DNA of 64,000 nt from positions 10,960,248-11,024,247 of the forward strand of contig CM030710.1 of the NCBI GenBank assembly GCA_017979445.1. The letters run 5' to 3'. Positions 33,186 to 44,700 of this stretch are shown here, piece after piece (position 1 is the stretch's first letter; every line of letters begins with the position of its first letter). Made by a program: the position numbers and the translations under genes. The notes beneath the pieces were generated by a model. It was given only the letters and a program-made list of their open reading frames with translations, was not told the DNA's origin and did not search any database. The stretch comes from Akebia trifoliata (lineage: Eukaryota; Streptophyta; Magnoliopsida; Ranunculales; Lardizabalaceae).

Positions 33186-35365
33186 CATTGAGGATCAAAC
33201 TTGAAAAACCCCAAGTATGGGATCAACGCTTACATGACCTAGTTTTTATTTATTTATTTATTCTTTGTTTATTTGTTTATTCATTATCATATTTGCATCT
33301 TTGTGTTTCGTTTGTTTGTTTTTTTTCGATTATTGAGCATGCGTTTCTTTTGGCTTCGGCATATATTTCTTGTGAGTTAATCATGGGTCATATATGATGA
33401 TCCTAAATTACGAAGGGTTTAGAATGGTTGATTTTATTGAAGATAGTATGGTGATTGTTGGACCATGATTGTTGATTTTTTATTACGTGTGTAGGTTTTT
33501 TTTTTAGGGTGCGTGCGATTGATCTTCGGACATCGTTTTGTTTTCTCATTTTTTTTTTAAATTAAAAAAAAAATGTGTAATCAGCTTTTTTCAAATAAAA
33601 TAATTTTTAGGAAAGTAGTGATGTCCATTGACAGCAAGAAGGCTGTCAACAGCAAGGGTAGTGTGGGGTTGGTGTGTCATGAGTAATGACATCGGTTTCC
33701 TGTTTTTATACCAACTTAACAGTAGCGTTATTGAGTGTAAATGGTGCGTCATTAATAAATTTGTCTCTCCTTATTCCCATACCATCTTCTCCAATGGTTT
33801 AAAACAAGAGTTCATCGTCATCTTCTTCAACTGAACCAAAGCAGAGACCGATCGATTTTGGTCTCCCAACTCAGTCAACACTAATCAACACGATCGGTTT
33901 CCTCCAATGGAGTGGTAGAGAGCTTCAAATCGATGGCTCCTCCACAGATTTACCCAAATCTCGTCGTCTTCAATGGGGACCGGCTGGTTCAAACCAGAAA
34001 CCGATCGGTTTAAACTCTCAGTTCGATTGGTTTAGGACCATTAGTATTCGAATAAAATTTCAATTTCTTGCTGATGTAAGGATACATAGATTGGAATCAT
34101 CGATTCTTTTTGAAAATCGACTCGATCTTGAATGATTTCATGAAAGGCTGTTTTCACCTTCGTCTGTCGAAGAAAATGCTAGAGGTTGCTGGTTCTGATT
34201 GTTGGGAAACCCGTGATTCGAAGTGGGAGATGGGACCTCAATCGAAAGAAATTTTCAAAAAAAAAGAAAGAAACTAAATCTGTTTTGTTTCCTTTTAAAA
34301 AATAAAAAAAACTAATTCGACCGAATTTTATTCAAACCTCATACATTACTGCCGGTTTTGGTTGATCTTGTTGGCTGTTTATGTTCTTCAACTCTCATTT
34401 ATCAGATCGGTATTATGAGCGTGATCCCAACTGTAGAAACTCTCATATATATGAATGTGAACCCAACTGTAGAAGCGTTGAATTTCTGGGTTTATTTTTC
34501 TTTTAGTTGTTTTTAAACAGTGGATCGGAGAGGTGTAGGAAACCTATTGGATTTGAAACTTTCAATTTTGTTTAGAATTGCAGAGAATATCAATCTATGA
34601 TTGAGATTGAATGACGATAGTTCTTGTTTCTGAATGAACAACATCAATCCGTTTGGTTTTGGGCATTTTTCAATTTTTCATGTTTATTTCTTAAAATTTT
34701 TGGGGATCAAAACTATTGTATAAGACAGAAATTGCAACTAAATAAACACATTTTTATGAAATAATTGTTTAATTTAACTGATGAAAATTGTGGCTATTTA
34801 GTTCATGTCAAATTAACACACCATTATTCACTTGTGACACATCAATTCATGTGTGAACAAATTATTTATTTTTCTAAAAAATTTGATGTGTCATAAATAA
34901 TGGTTTGCTAATATGCCTCAATGATGTGTAATTAAACTCGGTAATTTTCACAAAAATTGGAGTGGTACCAATGAAAGGAGATATGATAATTATTTGTTCA
35001 GTTTCTTCTTTTTTAGGACTTATTAGCTTTTTTTTAGGGAAAGTTCTGTCGATTTAAAAAAAAAAAAAACAAGGGGGGTTGTTTCTTAAATCCTCCAATG
35101 ATCATTCTTATTATCAATATTAACGTTCATCGAAATCCCATTTTGTTTGAGATCACCCAAAATGACCCTTGATTGGACTATAAAAATTACAAAATTGTGC
35201 CTATTGCAATGATCGGGTCTAATTGATTGTCATATGCTATATTCATTGATTAATTTGCCATGATTGATATATGAAGGTGATGTGCATGTTTAAATCTTAA
35301 ATAAGACCATATGAATATGTTTCTGATCGAGGTGTGCATGCACTGTTATGGTTTAATATCCTCTC
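33186..35365 (+). other. Leader of N2
   Basis: The first 60 bases match the N1 leader. From about 33600 to 35060 there is sequence not seen in N1 or E1, possibly an insertion, with several ACCGATCGGTTT-like words (33845-34030) and an inverted repeat (arms 34821-34844 and 34883-34903). No coding region recognised. Confidence 0.5.
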
Positions 35366-35379
35366 TTGATTAGTTTGAT

Positions 35380-36200
35380 TGGGCCCATTGGTCCATTTGT
35401 TTGGAAAAGGCCCCGGGCATATCCCATCCTGTTTTGCACACACCACATGCACGTTTACTGTTTTACTCACTTACACGTCCCGTATAGCCAACGTGGCACT
35501 AGTGCGTGGCCCGGTCTCTTCGGAGATGCGAAGTCATTCATGAAAACCACAACTCCAGTCACGTACCTCAGGGTATATCAAACTGGAGCATCAATACTGT
35601 CTGATCAGGTGATTCTGATAGGTATATTGATGCATCCAGGCTGGAGCGACCTGAGCCTTTGACCTATTGTGAGCCACACAGTCACATGTCCCGATTGCCA
35701 ACGTAGTACTAGTACGTGGTCGGTCCCCTCGCGGGATGCCAAACCATTTATGAAAGCTACAACTTTTGACTCGTACCCGTAGGTATAAAAGATAATCTAA
35801 GTATATTAATTGCACTTCTTGGTTAAAATCGGTGCCTAAGCAAGATCTTGTCCCGTTATACCCTACTGTACGAGGGGGATAGACTACATCTATTCTAGAC
35901 GAGAGGTATTTAAGTGGGCCCTTGCTCAGCATTGTGCACCACCTCTCAACTAGAAATCAAACTAACTATTTTTGGCTTCAGAAAAGTGAATTGAGGTTTT
36001 AGATTATCACCTATATGGTATATCAAACCAAGTCACCACGTATCAAAAGGTATATAGGTGTGCTTGGGCAAGAGTGGCCAGATGAAAATGCATTGCACGT
36101 AGTAAGCTTGGAGTCTAGAAACCTTCCCTATAGGTCACGACTCGAACTTATCGTGGGTGTTCCCGGGTTGTTTATTGAATGGAACCTTTTGATTGATGAA
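35380..36200 (+). other. Conserved duplicated leader module (copy in N2)
   Basis: Same orientation to the element as in N1 and E1. Palindromic boxes GCACTAGTGC (about 35496) and GTACTAGTAC (about 35707) are both intact. The sense frame 35366-35662 is open for 98 codons and closely resembles that of N1. Confidence 0.65.
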
Positions 36201-36608
36201 TGTATGTGAATGATGTGAATGATGCGATCAAAGCATATGATTGTCCTCAAGGATCAAAAATATTATTTTTGAAAATTAAAATGGGTACACCAACCCAATA
36301 AAGAATCCATTCTTTTACAATAATGACCCAGTCCACCTCGATCCAACAATCATGATGGACCAAGCCATTTAAATCAAAATGGAAATCGAACTTTCAAAGA
36401 AGAAAAGAAAAATATTTTTCAGAAAAGAATGTTTTCCAAAAGAAATGTTATCTAGGAAAAATGTTTTCCAAGAAAAAATATTTTCCAAAAAAGGTTTTTC
36501 ATAAGAATAAGATTTTCTGAAAGGAAAGTATTTTCTAAATAAAAAGGAAATTGATATTTTACATGGACCTTAGAAGAGTACTAAAATACCCTTTTGTGTC
36601 GAGCCAGG

Positions 36609-37631
36609 ATGCTAGTCGTAGGCGATAACCCAATCGATCAGTTAGTCAAAACAACTGTCATAGGAATGCACCCTGTAGATAAGATCAATTTTGGGAGATT
36701 CATGTTAAGGAGTGCCCTCTACTTCCACGAATTTGAGATAGACTGGAACCTCTTACATGCTATTGCTAAGCGGTGGAACCCCTATCTTCATATATTCCAT
36801 ATGGGGTATATGCACTTGTGCCCCACTCACGATGATTATTGTGATATCATGAGGATATCCACTTTAGGACCTCTAGTCAGGCCCTAATTGAAGACCGGAT
36901 ATTCTGGTGACCTCGCCACAGGACTGAACATTCTGAAAGAAGAAGCCAAGGCCTTAGTCCATGACGGGAGATTGAGCTTAGTACCTATACTAGGCCCGTA
37001 TTGCTCCCGCAGTCACCCTATCAATGTAAAACCCGAAGCCTGACGAGCTACTAGAGATTATCAATTGTGCTTAGGAATCCTAGCCCAATACATACTGACC
37101 TCCAATAGTGATGGCCAAACTATCCCTGAGTCTTTCATAGATATAGCCTCTCAACTCTCAAGGAAAGCCAACCCGGTACCTCTCATCCTAGCTGAAAATT
37201 TCTTAGGTTTAGATGCCATAAAAAAGGGTGTTGAGGAAAACTTCAAAATTTTACTCCATATGTGGCTTTGTGACCATCTCAAAATCATAGATGTTCCCTC
37301 AAACCTCGAATATAGGCCAGAACACTTTTTCAAAAGAAATCTGTTAGTGCGTCACAACTCAGTCAAAGCTTGGAGCAAATGGTTAGACTCTCGCGTTGCC
37401 TGTCATATCAGTTTTAGGTGCCCTTGGTGGATGACTGATCCCCCTGTTCTAGGAACCAAAGGATCCTACTATGTCCGTCTGATTGGTTTAGAAGAAACAT
37501 CTTTTTACCATCCTAATCTGATCTCAGAACAGTACGACGTACCTATAGAGTTATCTTTACCTCAGCACAAAGCTTTCTTTCCCCCCGAGCCTTTGACTAA
37601 AACGTTAGTACACCATATTGAGAAAGTTTAA
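36609..37631 (+). pseudogene. ORF1 of N2 (plant-mobile-domain-like), the only gene of the element
   Basis: One frame from ATG 36609 to TAA 37629-37631, 340 codons, broken only by TAA at 36885-36887 and TGA at 37041-37043. Motifs in order: NPIDQLVKTTVIGMHPVDK, FHEFEIDWNLLHAIAKRWNP, LHIFHMGYMHLCPTHDDY, ISTLGPLVRP, RPEHFFKRNLLVRHNSVKAW, CPWWMTDPPVLGTKGSYYV and PPEPLTKTLVHHIEKV. The pattern W-x-P...F..G...L.PT..DY resembles the plant mobile domain. The Trp codons lost in E1 (IDW, RWNP) are intact here. The basic tail present in E1 is missing: the frame stops where unrelated sequence begins. In the element the protein would be the sole product; its role is unknown. Confidence 0.75.
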
Positions 37632-39213
37632 AAATTGTAAAAAATCAAAAAAGGGAAAAAGAGTATGAAACGGTAAAATGTCAGAGTCACACCCAAGGGG
37701 TGATGTTCGCATTTTACGTTGTTGTGTTGTGTGCAGGTTGGTGAACAGATATCCAGGGATAATATTGTTGGTTGCATGTTTATTTAAATTTCTATTAGCG
37801 CGAGGCGCTGTTTACGTTTTCGTTTTGTTATTTATTTTAGGCCGGGTGGCCACACTTGCATGGTAGGATACTGGATATCCATTCCCAACCTTGTATTGTT
37901 AATTTATCTTTTGTATTCAAATGAAAATGATATATATATATATGTAGCTATTTTGTGAGCTGTTAAAGAGTTTGTGAATGCCTGAAGAGATAGTGCGTCA
38001 TATCATCCGGAGTGGTGTACTATCTTGGGATGTACGGTAGGGACCACCAAGCTCATACATGGTATGGGACGCATATGAGAGTGGAGTCACAACTGGAATC
38101 CAGGTTATTCCTCTCTATCTTTACCAGTGAACTTGTTATGTAAAGGTGGTCGTATACGAATGATTTGTATATTTGGGAATCACATGCACGCCTGATAGGC
38201 ATAGACGAAGATGATTAGTCAGTGATCACTAACAATCTATAGTAGTCGAATGTTCTGACACATTGAAAAGAGACCCATTGCTTATGGTCACGTCAAACGG
38301 CTAGTCTGAGCCGGATAAATGGTCAACCAAGCATGGTAAACAGTGACCAGTCACAAAATCAGGAACTAAAAGCCAGAGAAGAATTGTAACATCATGTCCC
38401 GACTGGGAACAATCCAGTCGTGAATCCTAACTCTCTAATTCCAATACTCCACCATTGTGTATTATGTATATGTTGCTTATTTTGATATATAAAATGAAAT
38501 CCATTTTATTGTTTCCATTTGATCAATTAGATTTGTATAAAAAGAGAATGTTATAGTGAGTACTGCTGATCGATGTAATGTGAGTTTTAAAATGTTTAGT
38601 TGTTCAACCCTGGCTATATGTACTAGTTAATCGTAGTTTCTTCTGTAAAATTTTGTATATTTTAAAATGATTTAGTATGCTTATTCGTTCATGTTAAAAG
38701 AGGTTATTGGCAGAAATTGTGTTATTCCTTACTGGGTAACCATTGTTACTCACTCTTTCCTTCTCTATTTTTTTAGTTTCAGATTCAGAGCTTGGCGAGA
38801 CAAGTATAGAGCACAAATGAGGATCATCTGGTTGGTCAGATAGATAACCAGAGTCCGTCACCTGGTAAGTACTAGGGTTATACCTCCTAGTGGTGTCAGT
38901 TCCCCCAGGTAGCCTTATGGATTCTGCCTTGAGTGTTAGGACTTTTGTTAGAGTGAGAAAATCTCTGTATAATCCTATATATAAATTTTCTTCTTCCGTA
39001 GTCTGATCTATCGTACAATATTATATGCGTATAAGCTTCCGCAATTATTATATTATGTGTATATATGCAGGATTGTATGTCGTTTATCAGGTGCAGGTTG
39101 AACGCCTTAGAATGCTAGCATAAATAGAGGAGACCATGTCGAAATTTCGAGGTGCCACCTACTACCTCGATATCTGACATGGGGATTTGTGTTAGCGTTC
39201 GGCTGGACGCCAC
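37632..39213 (+). other. Unrelated 3' segment of N2
   Basis: About 1.6 kb with no match to the 3' regions of E1, E2, N1 or N3. It has an (AT)n run at 37931-37943 and blocks such as TTACTGGGTAACCATTGTTACTCAC (38731-38755) and the stretch 39110-39200 that recall ends of other gypsy LTRs. I see no gene. Perhaps the remainder of another element that replaced gag-pol. Confidence 0.4.
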
Positions 39214-39228
39214 ACAAAGAGGGGCATC
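39214..39228 (+). promoter_or_regulatory. Polypurine tract of N2
   Basis: ACAAAGAGGGGCATC directly before the 3' LTR; primes second-strand synthesis. The same tract occurs at N3 (60940-60926). Confidence 0.85.
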
Positions 39229-40940
39229 TGTAGACACCCCATTTTGCACTTGCCTAATTAATCAACTCGTCAACCTGGTCATAATGATTCCCAATGGCGG
39301 ATGTTTATTCCAATGTTTTATTTTATTACCAGATATGTTTCAGAAATCCGGATAAGGTATCTCGAACTGACAAAATCTTAGAAACTATACTACGCTAGAA
39401 AAATATAATCCCAAAAGCTTAGAAATCATTATCTTGCAAACAAAAAGAAGCTTCACGATAAAAATCACTAAAAATTGACTAAATTATCAAAATACCCTTA
39501 ACATCAAAACAACCCTAGACCTTACATTATGCTTAGGAAAATCCTTTCGAACAGATAAAACAACAAATCGAAACCAAATAAATCATTTCGCCAATTTTCA
39601 CCAAATTTGATAAAATTACGAAAATGCCCCTCATAAAGTTCACGATCATTTCACACAAAAAACTTCATAAATGACACAAACCAATATTTTCATTGAATTC
39701 TTTACGAAAAATCGATTTTAAAACTTCTTGGAACATTAAAAATTGACATAAAACGTGAAAAGCCATCTCTGGGGATAAAATGGTAATTTCATAATTTTTA
39801 TAATTAAAAATTTTGAAATTAATAAATAAAACATTAAATAATTAAAGTGAAATATTAATAAAATTAATTTAAAATTTTAAACTAAAAAAATCGATCAATC
39901 AGGCTCTCAAGAAAAATTGTTGAGGGTTCGCAAGATATTTCTTTAAGGACCCTTCCATTTGGGGGTCCAAAGAATTAAAGATATAATAGAGGGGGGTTCT
40001 CTAAAAAATTAAAGTCAATCAAGAAAGACTAAATTCAAGGTATTAAAGTCAATCAAGCAAGACTAAAGTCAAAATTAATATCAATTAAGTAAGACTAAGT
40101 CAAGGTATTAAAGTCACTCAATTAAGACTAAAGTCAAAATCTTAAAGTCAATCAAATAAGACCAAAAGTCAAAATCCTAATAGAGTTCTAATTAAATAAT
40201 AATTCTATGTAATACAGTTCTAACTAAAATATAACTCTACCTAAAATAATTCTAACTAAAACACAACTCTAACTAAAAAAATTATAATCAAACACTAATT
40301 CTATCTAAATCAACCCTTACAAAAATCTATAAATAGAGGTCCTCACACCCTATTTTCATATCAAATCATAAACCCTAAGAGAAGTAGGTCTAAAAGCCCC
40401 CCTAGCCTCCCATAAACCCTAGTTTTAGAGTCTCAACTCCTTACCCAACATCCCTTCTTCGATTTTAGCCTAAAAAATACCTAAAAACCTTTCAAAAACA
40501 CCTTAAAATCTATAAACAAATCTGAATAATCCAGATAGAAAAAGAGATACCTTGTCTCGGAGATCAGAAATCAAATCCGGAGACAGAACGAAGTAAGGTG
40601 TACGGTACAAGGAGCAGTTTTTGTCGAATCTAAGGGAACAAGGTCTTTGTTATCGGAAAAGTATAATTTCTTATTTTTTTTATTATTATCTTGGTTTTTT
40701 TTAAGACTGTAAGTTATTTGGAAAAATTAGTAGAGACTAGCTTTGACCGGCGGGGTTGGTGCCTAACACCTTCCAACCCCGTAATGTGATCCCCAGATTC
40801 AATTTTTTTCTATTCTAGATTAGTTCTTTATCCGTTTAGAGTCATTGATCGATTCCTAGACCATAATAACTAGGTGGCGACTCCCAAACCTCAAGGGTCA
40901 AAAGCGGATCCGTGCACCCTACTGATCGAGGGCACTTTCA
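39229..40940 (+). repeat. LTR-A, 3' LTR of N2
   Basis: 1712 bases, TGTAGACACCCC to GGCACTTTCA. TATA box 40327-40336, stem-loop 40751-40781 (perfect 9-bp stem). Confidence 0.9.
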
Positions 40941-40945
40941 ACTAC

Positions 40946-41508
40946 TCTACATTTCAAGATGCTCTTTTTTTTAAATATTTGATTTAAATTCCCCTATCGA
41001 ATCTTCCAACGACTGATAAGACTTGAGATTAGGATTGAGTTACAAAATCGATGATATCTTCGTGTTATACTACCGTTGTCGCGATGGTATCTTAAACAAT
41101 TTCCTAATCCGGAAGGACTTTTAGTGGGACAAAACGTTGGCATAGGCTAATGGTAATGGAAGGATACAAAAATACTAAAATAAGAGTTTGGATTTGTCTA
41201 AAATGGGCTAGGCATAGGGCTTGTCTATTATTGTTTCGAAAATGTGATTCATGTCTCCTCCCAACGTCTCATGAAGTTTTTTAGGTTGGAAGTTTGGGTC
41301 AAGCTCAAGATCAAATGTCCAAGTTTTTTATTTTTTTGATTTTTTTTGTAATTTTTAGTCATTCATGGTGATTATCATCTTTTTTTTTTTTTTGTAATAT
41401 TGTCTTGAACTGGTTTTAGGTTTAAGAAGCGAAAGTGATGGCTTAAAAGGGTTGAATAGTTATCTTTAGGATAACAAAGATGGTCTTTCGTCATCTTAAG
41501 GCCAAGTT
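40946..41508 (-). other. 3' region of E2 right of N2
   Basis: Noncoding; colinear with 8212-8650 of E1 from about 41120 on. It contains a diverged repeat of the sequence left of N2 (compare 31330-31410 with 40980-41060). Confidence 0.5.
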
Positions 41509-42590
41509 TTAGGTGTAATATTTCTTGATAGTGTCACCATTGATCAGTTGAGGGAAACCTTCTTTATCCATCTCTATGAGGATCAAAGCTCTTACCGTCA
41601 TTACCTTTTATACGATAAACAGTCTCTCATAGTTTGGTCGAAATTTTTTTCTAGCATTTTCTTGGATTGGCAAGATCATCTTCAAGACAAGGTTTCCGGG
41701 TGAGAATTCTCTAAGTTTGATTTTTTTATTATAGGCATGAGTTATTCGTCATTGATAGATTTATCTATGGCAAATTGCTGTAAGACGTTTTTCTTCAATC
41801 AGATTTAACTGGTTGAACTGAACTTGAACCCATTCAATTTCATCCAATTCTATTTTTTTTCAAGATTCGAAGGGAATGGATCTTGACTTCTAAGGGTAGG
41901 ATTGCTTTCATTTCGTATATTAGTGAGCACAGCATTGCCCTGGTCGAAGTCCTGAATGAGATTCGATAGGCGTGAAGTGCAAAAGGCAACATGTCGTGCC
42001 AATCTTTGTATGTCACTGCCATCTTCTTAATAATTCTCTTAATGTTCTTGTTGGCTACCTCAACGACTCTGTTCATCTTGGGTCTATAGGGTTCCGAGTT
42101 ATGATGAGTGATCTGGAAGACTTCGCACACATCTTTATCATGTCCTTATTTTTGAACTTCTTAGCATTGTTAGTTATTATTCCTTTGGGAAGCCCATATC
42201 GACAGATGATGTTGTTCTTGACAAACTTCAAGACGTTGCTTTTTGTGACATTAGCGTAGGATGTTACTTCTACCCACTTAGTAAAGTAATTGATAGCGAT
42301 TAGAATGAAGCGGTACCCATTTACAGTTTTTGGTAAAATCTGTCCGATGACGTCCATGCCTCAGAGTGAGAAAGGCCAAGGGGTGGTCATGTTATGCAGT
42401 TATGAAGGTGGAACATTGATCTTATGGGCATAAATCTGGCATAGATGACATTTTTGAACATGTTGATAACAGTCACTCTCCATTGTTGTCCAATAATATC
42501 TCATCTTCATGATTTTCTTAGCGAGCATGTGACCGTTTATGTCCGCAAATTCTATTATGTACAGTCTCGATCAATTGTTTCACTTTTCTT
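41509..42590 (-). pseudogene. Integrase of E2, frameshifted
   Basis: The core is split over two frames with a shift near 42100. The first (42357-42073) has MDVIGQILPKTVNGYRFILI, FTKWVEVTSY and GLPKGIITNNAKKF, where the second catalytic Asp of TDNA has become Asn. The second (42130-41840) has HHNSEPYRPKMNRVVEVANK with the Glu, and DWHDMLPFALHAYR. Upstream, the zinc-finger part with CYQHVQKCHLCQI is seen at about 42480-42420. A stop equivalent to E1 lies at 41511-41509. Inactive. Confidence 0.8.
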
Positions 42591-43229
42591 TCTACTAAAC
42601 ATCGGAGTAGGAATTTAATGTGATTTCTTGTATAAAATACCATTGCTCAAGAAAAAATAGCCTGCTAGTTTCTGAATAGTCCTTCGATCATCTAGCATTG
42701 CATCTGGTGGGAAGGTTCAATCTTTGGGGTATGCCTTTATGTCCGAGTATCATGACTTTTCTTTAGACTCTTCTACTTTGATGGGTAGACAATAGGCTGG
42801 TTCATCTTGAATTTTGATCTCCATAGGATCGATGATTAATTCTTTTGAGATACTGATCATGGAAACGAGTGTGGCTAATGCATCTGTGAATTGGTTATTA
42901 ACTCTCGGTATGTATATGAACGAAATCCTGTTGAAGTTTGAACTTAATTCTTCGAGATACACATAATAAGGGATTGGTTTTTACTCTCGGGTCTTTCATT
43001 CTCCAATCATTTGACTGACTACTAGGCTTGAATCTCTCAATACATTGATTTCATCTACCTCGAGATCTAATGTTGCTTTCAACCCTATTATGCGTACTTC
43101 GTACTCTGCCTCATTGTTCGAACATTGGAACTTTAATCTGATGGCCATTAGTATGTGGGACCCATCCAGCTTGATTAAAATTGCCCCCATTCTGTTCACT
43201 TCCTGATTTGTTGCTCCGTTAAAGTCCAT
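42591..43229 (-). pseudogene. Archaeal-type RNase H and linker, E2
   Basis: 43229-42996 encodes DFNGATNQEVNRMGAILIK, NNEAEYEVRIIGLKATLDL and VLRDSSLVVSQ. The first catalytic Asp (FDG in E1) is Asn here (FNG). The tail NQFTDALATLVSMISISKEL and IQDEPAYCLPIKVEE follow at 42962-42750. No insertion is present at the place where E1 holds its solo LTR-A. Confidence 0.75.
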
Positions 43230-43690
43230 TTTTGAGCTTGGTTCTTTGCCATCGTCCTCAATTTCAGTGAGAATATGGCTTCGTTGGGAAAATTCGTCTT
43301 CAATGGCTCATAGTTAGGCAACGGGTGCTCGACTAGGTGGTCGGTGATGGCTTGTCCTTTGATGGATTTTTGAGTGACATAGGTGATGTCAAACTCAGAT
43401 AACAATAGTTGTCATTTCTCGATGGGACCTATTAGTGTCGATTTCTCGAAGAGGTACTTTAAGGGGTCCATTCGGGCAATGAGCATGGTCGAGTAACTGA
43501 GCAAATAATAATGCAGTCGTTAAGATGTCCATACTAGTGCATAACAAGTCTTTTCAAGCATGGAATATTTTGTTTTGTACTCGATAAATTTTTTGCTGAG
43601 ATAATAGATAGCTTGTTTTTTTTGCCTTAATTCATCATGTTGCCCTAGTATGTACTCCATTGACGTCTCTTGCACTAAGATGCATATAAG
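43230..43690 (-). pseudogene. Classical RNase H of E2
   Basis: GQHDELRQKKQAIYYLSKKF, KTKYSMLEKTCYALV (part of 43879-43520) and, after a break, LLSEFDITYVTQKSIKGQAI and DHLVEHPLPNYEP (43405-43196). Same order as in E1. Confidence 0.7.
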
Positions 43691-44700
43691 CAAAAGTCGC
43701 CTTGGCTTGGGAGGGACCAAGATTGGTGGGTTGAACAGATTTTTCTTAGTCTTGTTGAAGGCTTCCTGACAGTCTTCATTCCACTTCTTTGGCGTGTCTT
43801 TTTTGAGAAATTTGAAAATTGGCTCATAATAGGTGTAAGTTGAGCAATGAACCGATTGATGTACTGTATTCTTCCCCAAAAAGCTCTAACATCTCTTTCT
43901 GAGATGGGCACTTGCATCTCAAGGATATATTTGATTTTTGTCGGATCTATCTTAATGCCTATTTTACTAACGATGAACCCCAGTAGCTTGCCCGATGTTG
44001 TCCCAAATACATATTTTGCTAGATTGAGTCTTAAATTATACTTTCTTAGCCTATCGAATAGTTTCTTGAGATTTACTAGATGATCTTTTTCTATATTAGA
44101 CTTAGCGATCATGTCGTCTACGTAAACCTTCATTTTTTATGGATCATGTCATGGAATAATGCTATTATCGCACGTTGATAAGTTTCTTGTATGTTCTTTA
44201 ACTCGAATAACATGATTTTATAGTGGAAAATGCCTAGGATGTGATGAATTCGATTTTTTCATAGTCTTCTTCTGCCATTTTTATTTGGTTATATCCTGAG
44301 AAACTGTTTATGAACTAGAACATATCGTGTCCTACTGCACTATCGGCTAGAGTGTTGATATGTGGAAGTGGGAAGTCATCTTTAAGACTGGCTTTGTCAA
44401 GTCCCGATAATCAATACACATGTGTACCTTCCCATCTTTCTTAGCTACTGGGATGACGTTAGCTACCTACTCGGGGTATGTAGAAATTGCAAGGAATCGT
44501 ACATAAAATTACTTTATGACCTTATCCTTGACCTGAGGGTCCATTTTGGCTTTAGTCTACTTAATTTTTACTTGATCGACTTACTTTTGGGAGTGAATGG
44601 TAGTTTGCAGACAATAAGATCTGCATTTAACCCAGGCATATTTCTAAATGACCATGCAAAAACAACTTGATAATTCTGTAAGAGTTCGATCATTTATTAT
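43691..44700 (-). pseudogene. Reverse transcriptase of E2
   Basis: The active-site strand VYVDDMIAKSNIEKDHLV (from 44130) keeps YVDD, unlike E1. NLAKYVFGTTSGKLLGFIVS and GRIQYINRFIAQLTP follow, then a frameshift into LKKDTPKKWNEDCQEAFNKT. The palm start (DYRDL, HIxTL, FSGYN equivalents) lies at 44440-44280 with stops, and the N-terminal part at 44670-44480. The empty site for the LTR-C insertion of E1 is near 44450-44470. Confidence 0.8.

Larger units (their letters stand above)
31431..40940 (+). mobile_element. N2: complete ORF1-only LTR element nested in E2
   Basis: Two LTR-A copies (31431-33166 and 39229-40940), PBS at 33168, polypurine tract at 39214-39228, and target duplications GCTAC (31426-31430) and ACTAC (40941-40945, one mismatch). 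The internal 6.06 kb holds the leader module and ORF1, and no gag or pol. In about 235 aligned LTR bases around the TATA box I count about 18 differences between the two LTRs, mainly transitions, so the insertion is not recent. It lies in the opposite orientation inside the 3' region of E2. Confidence 0.85.
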
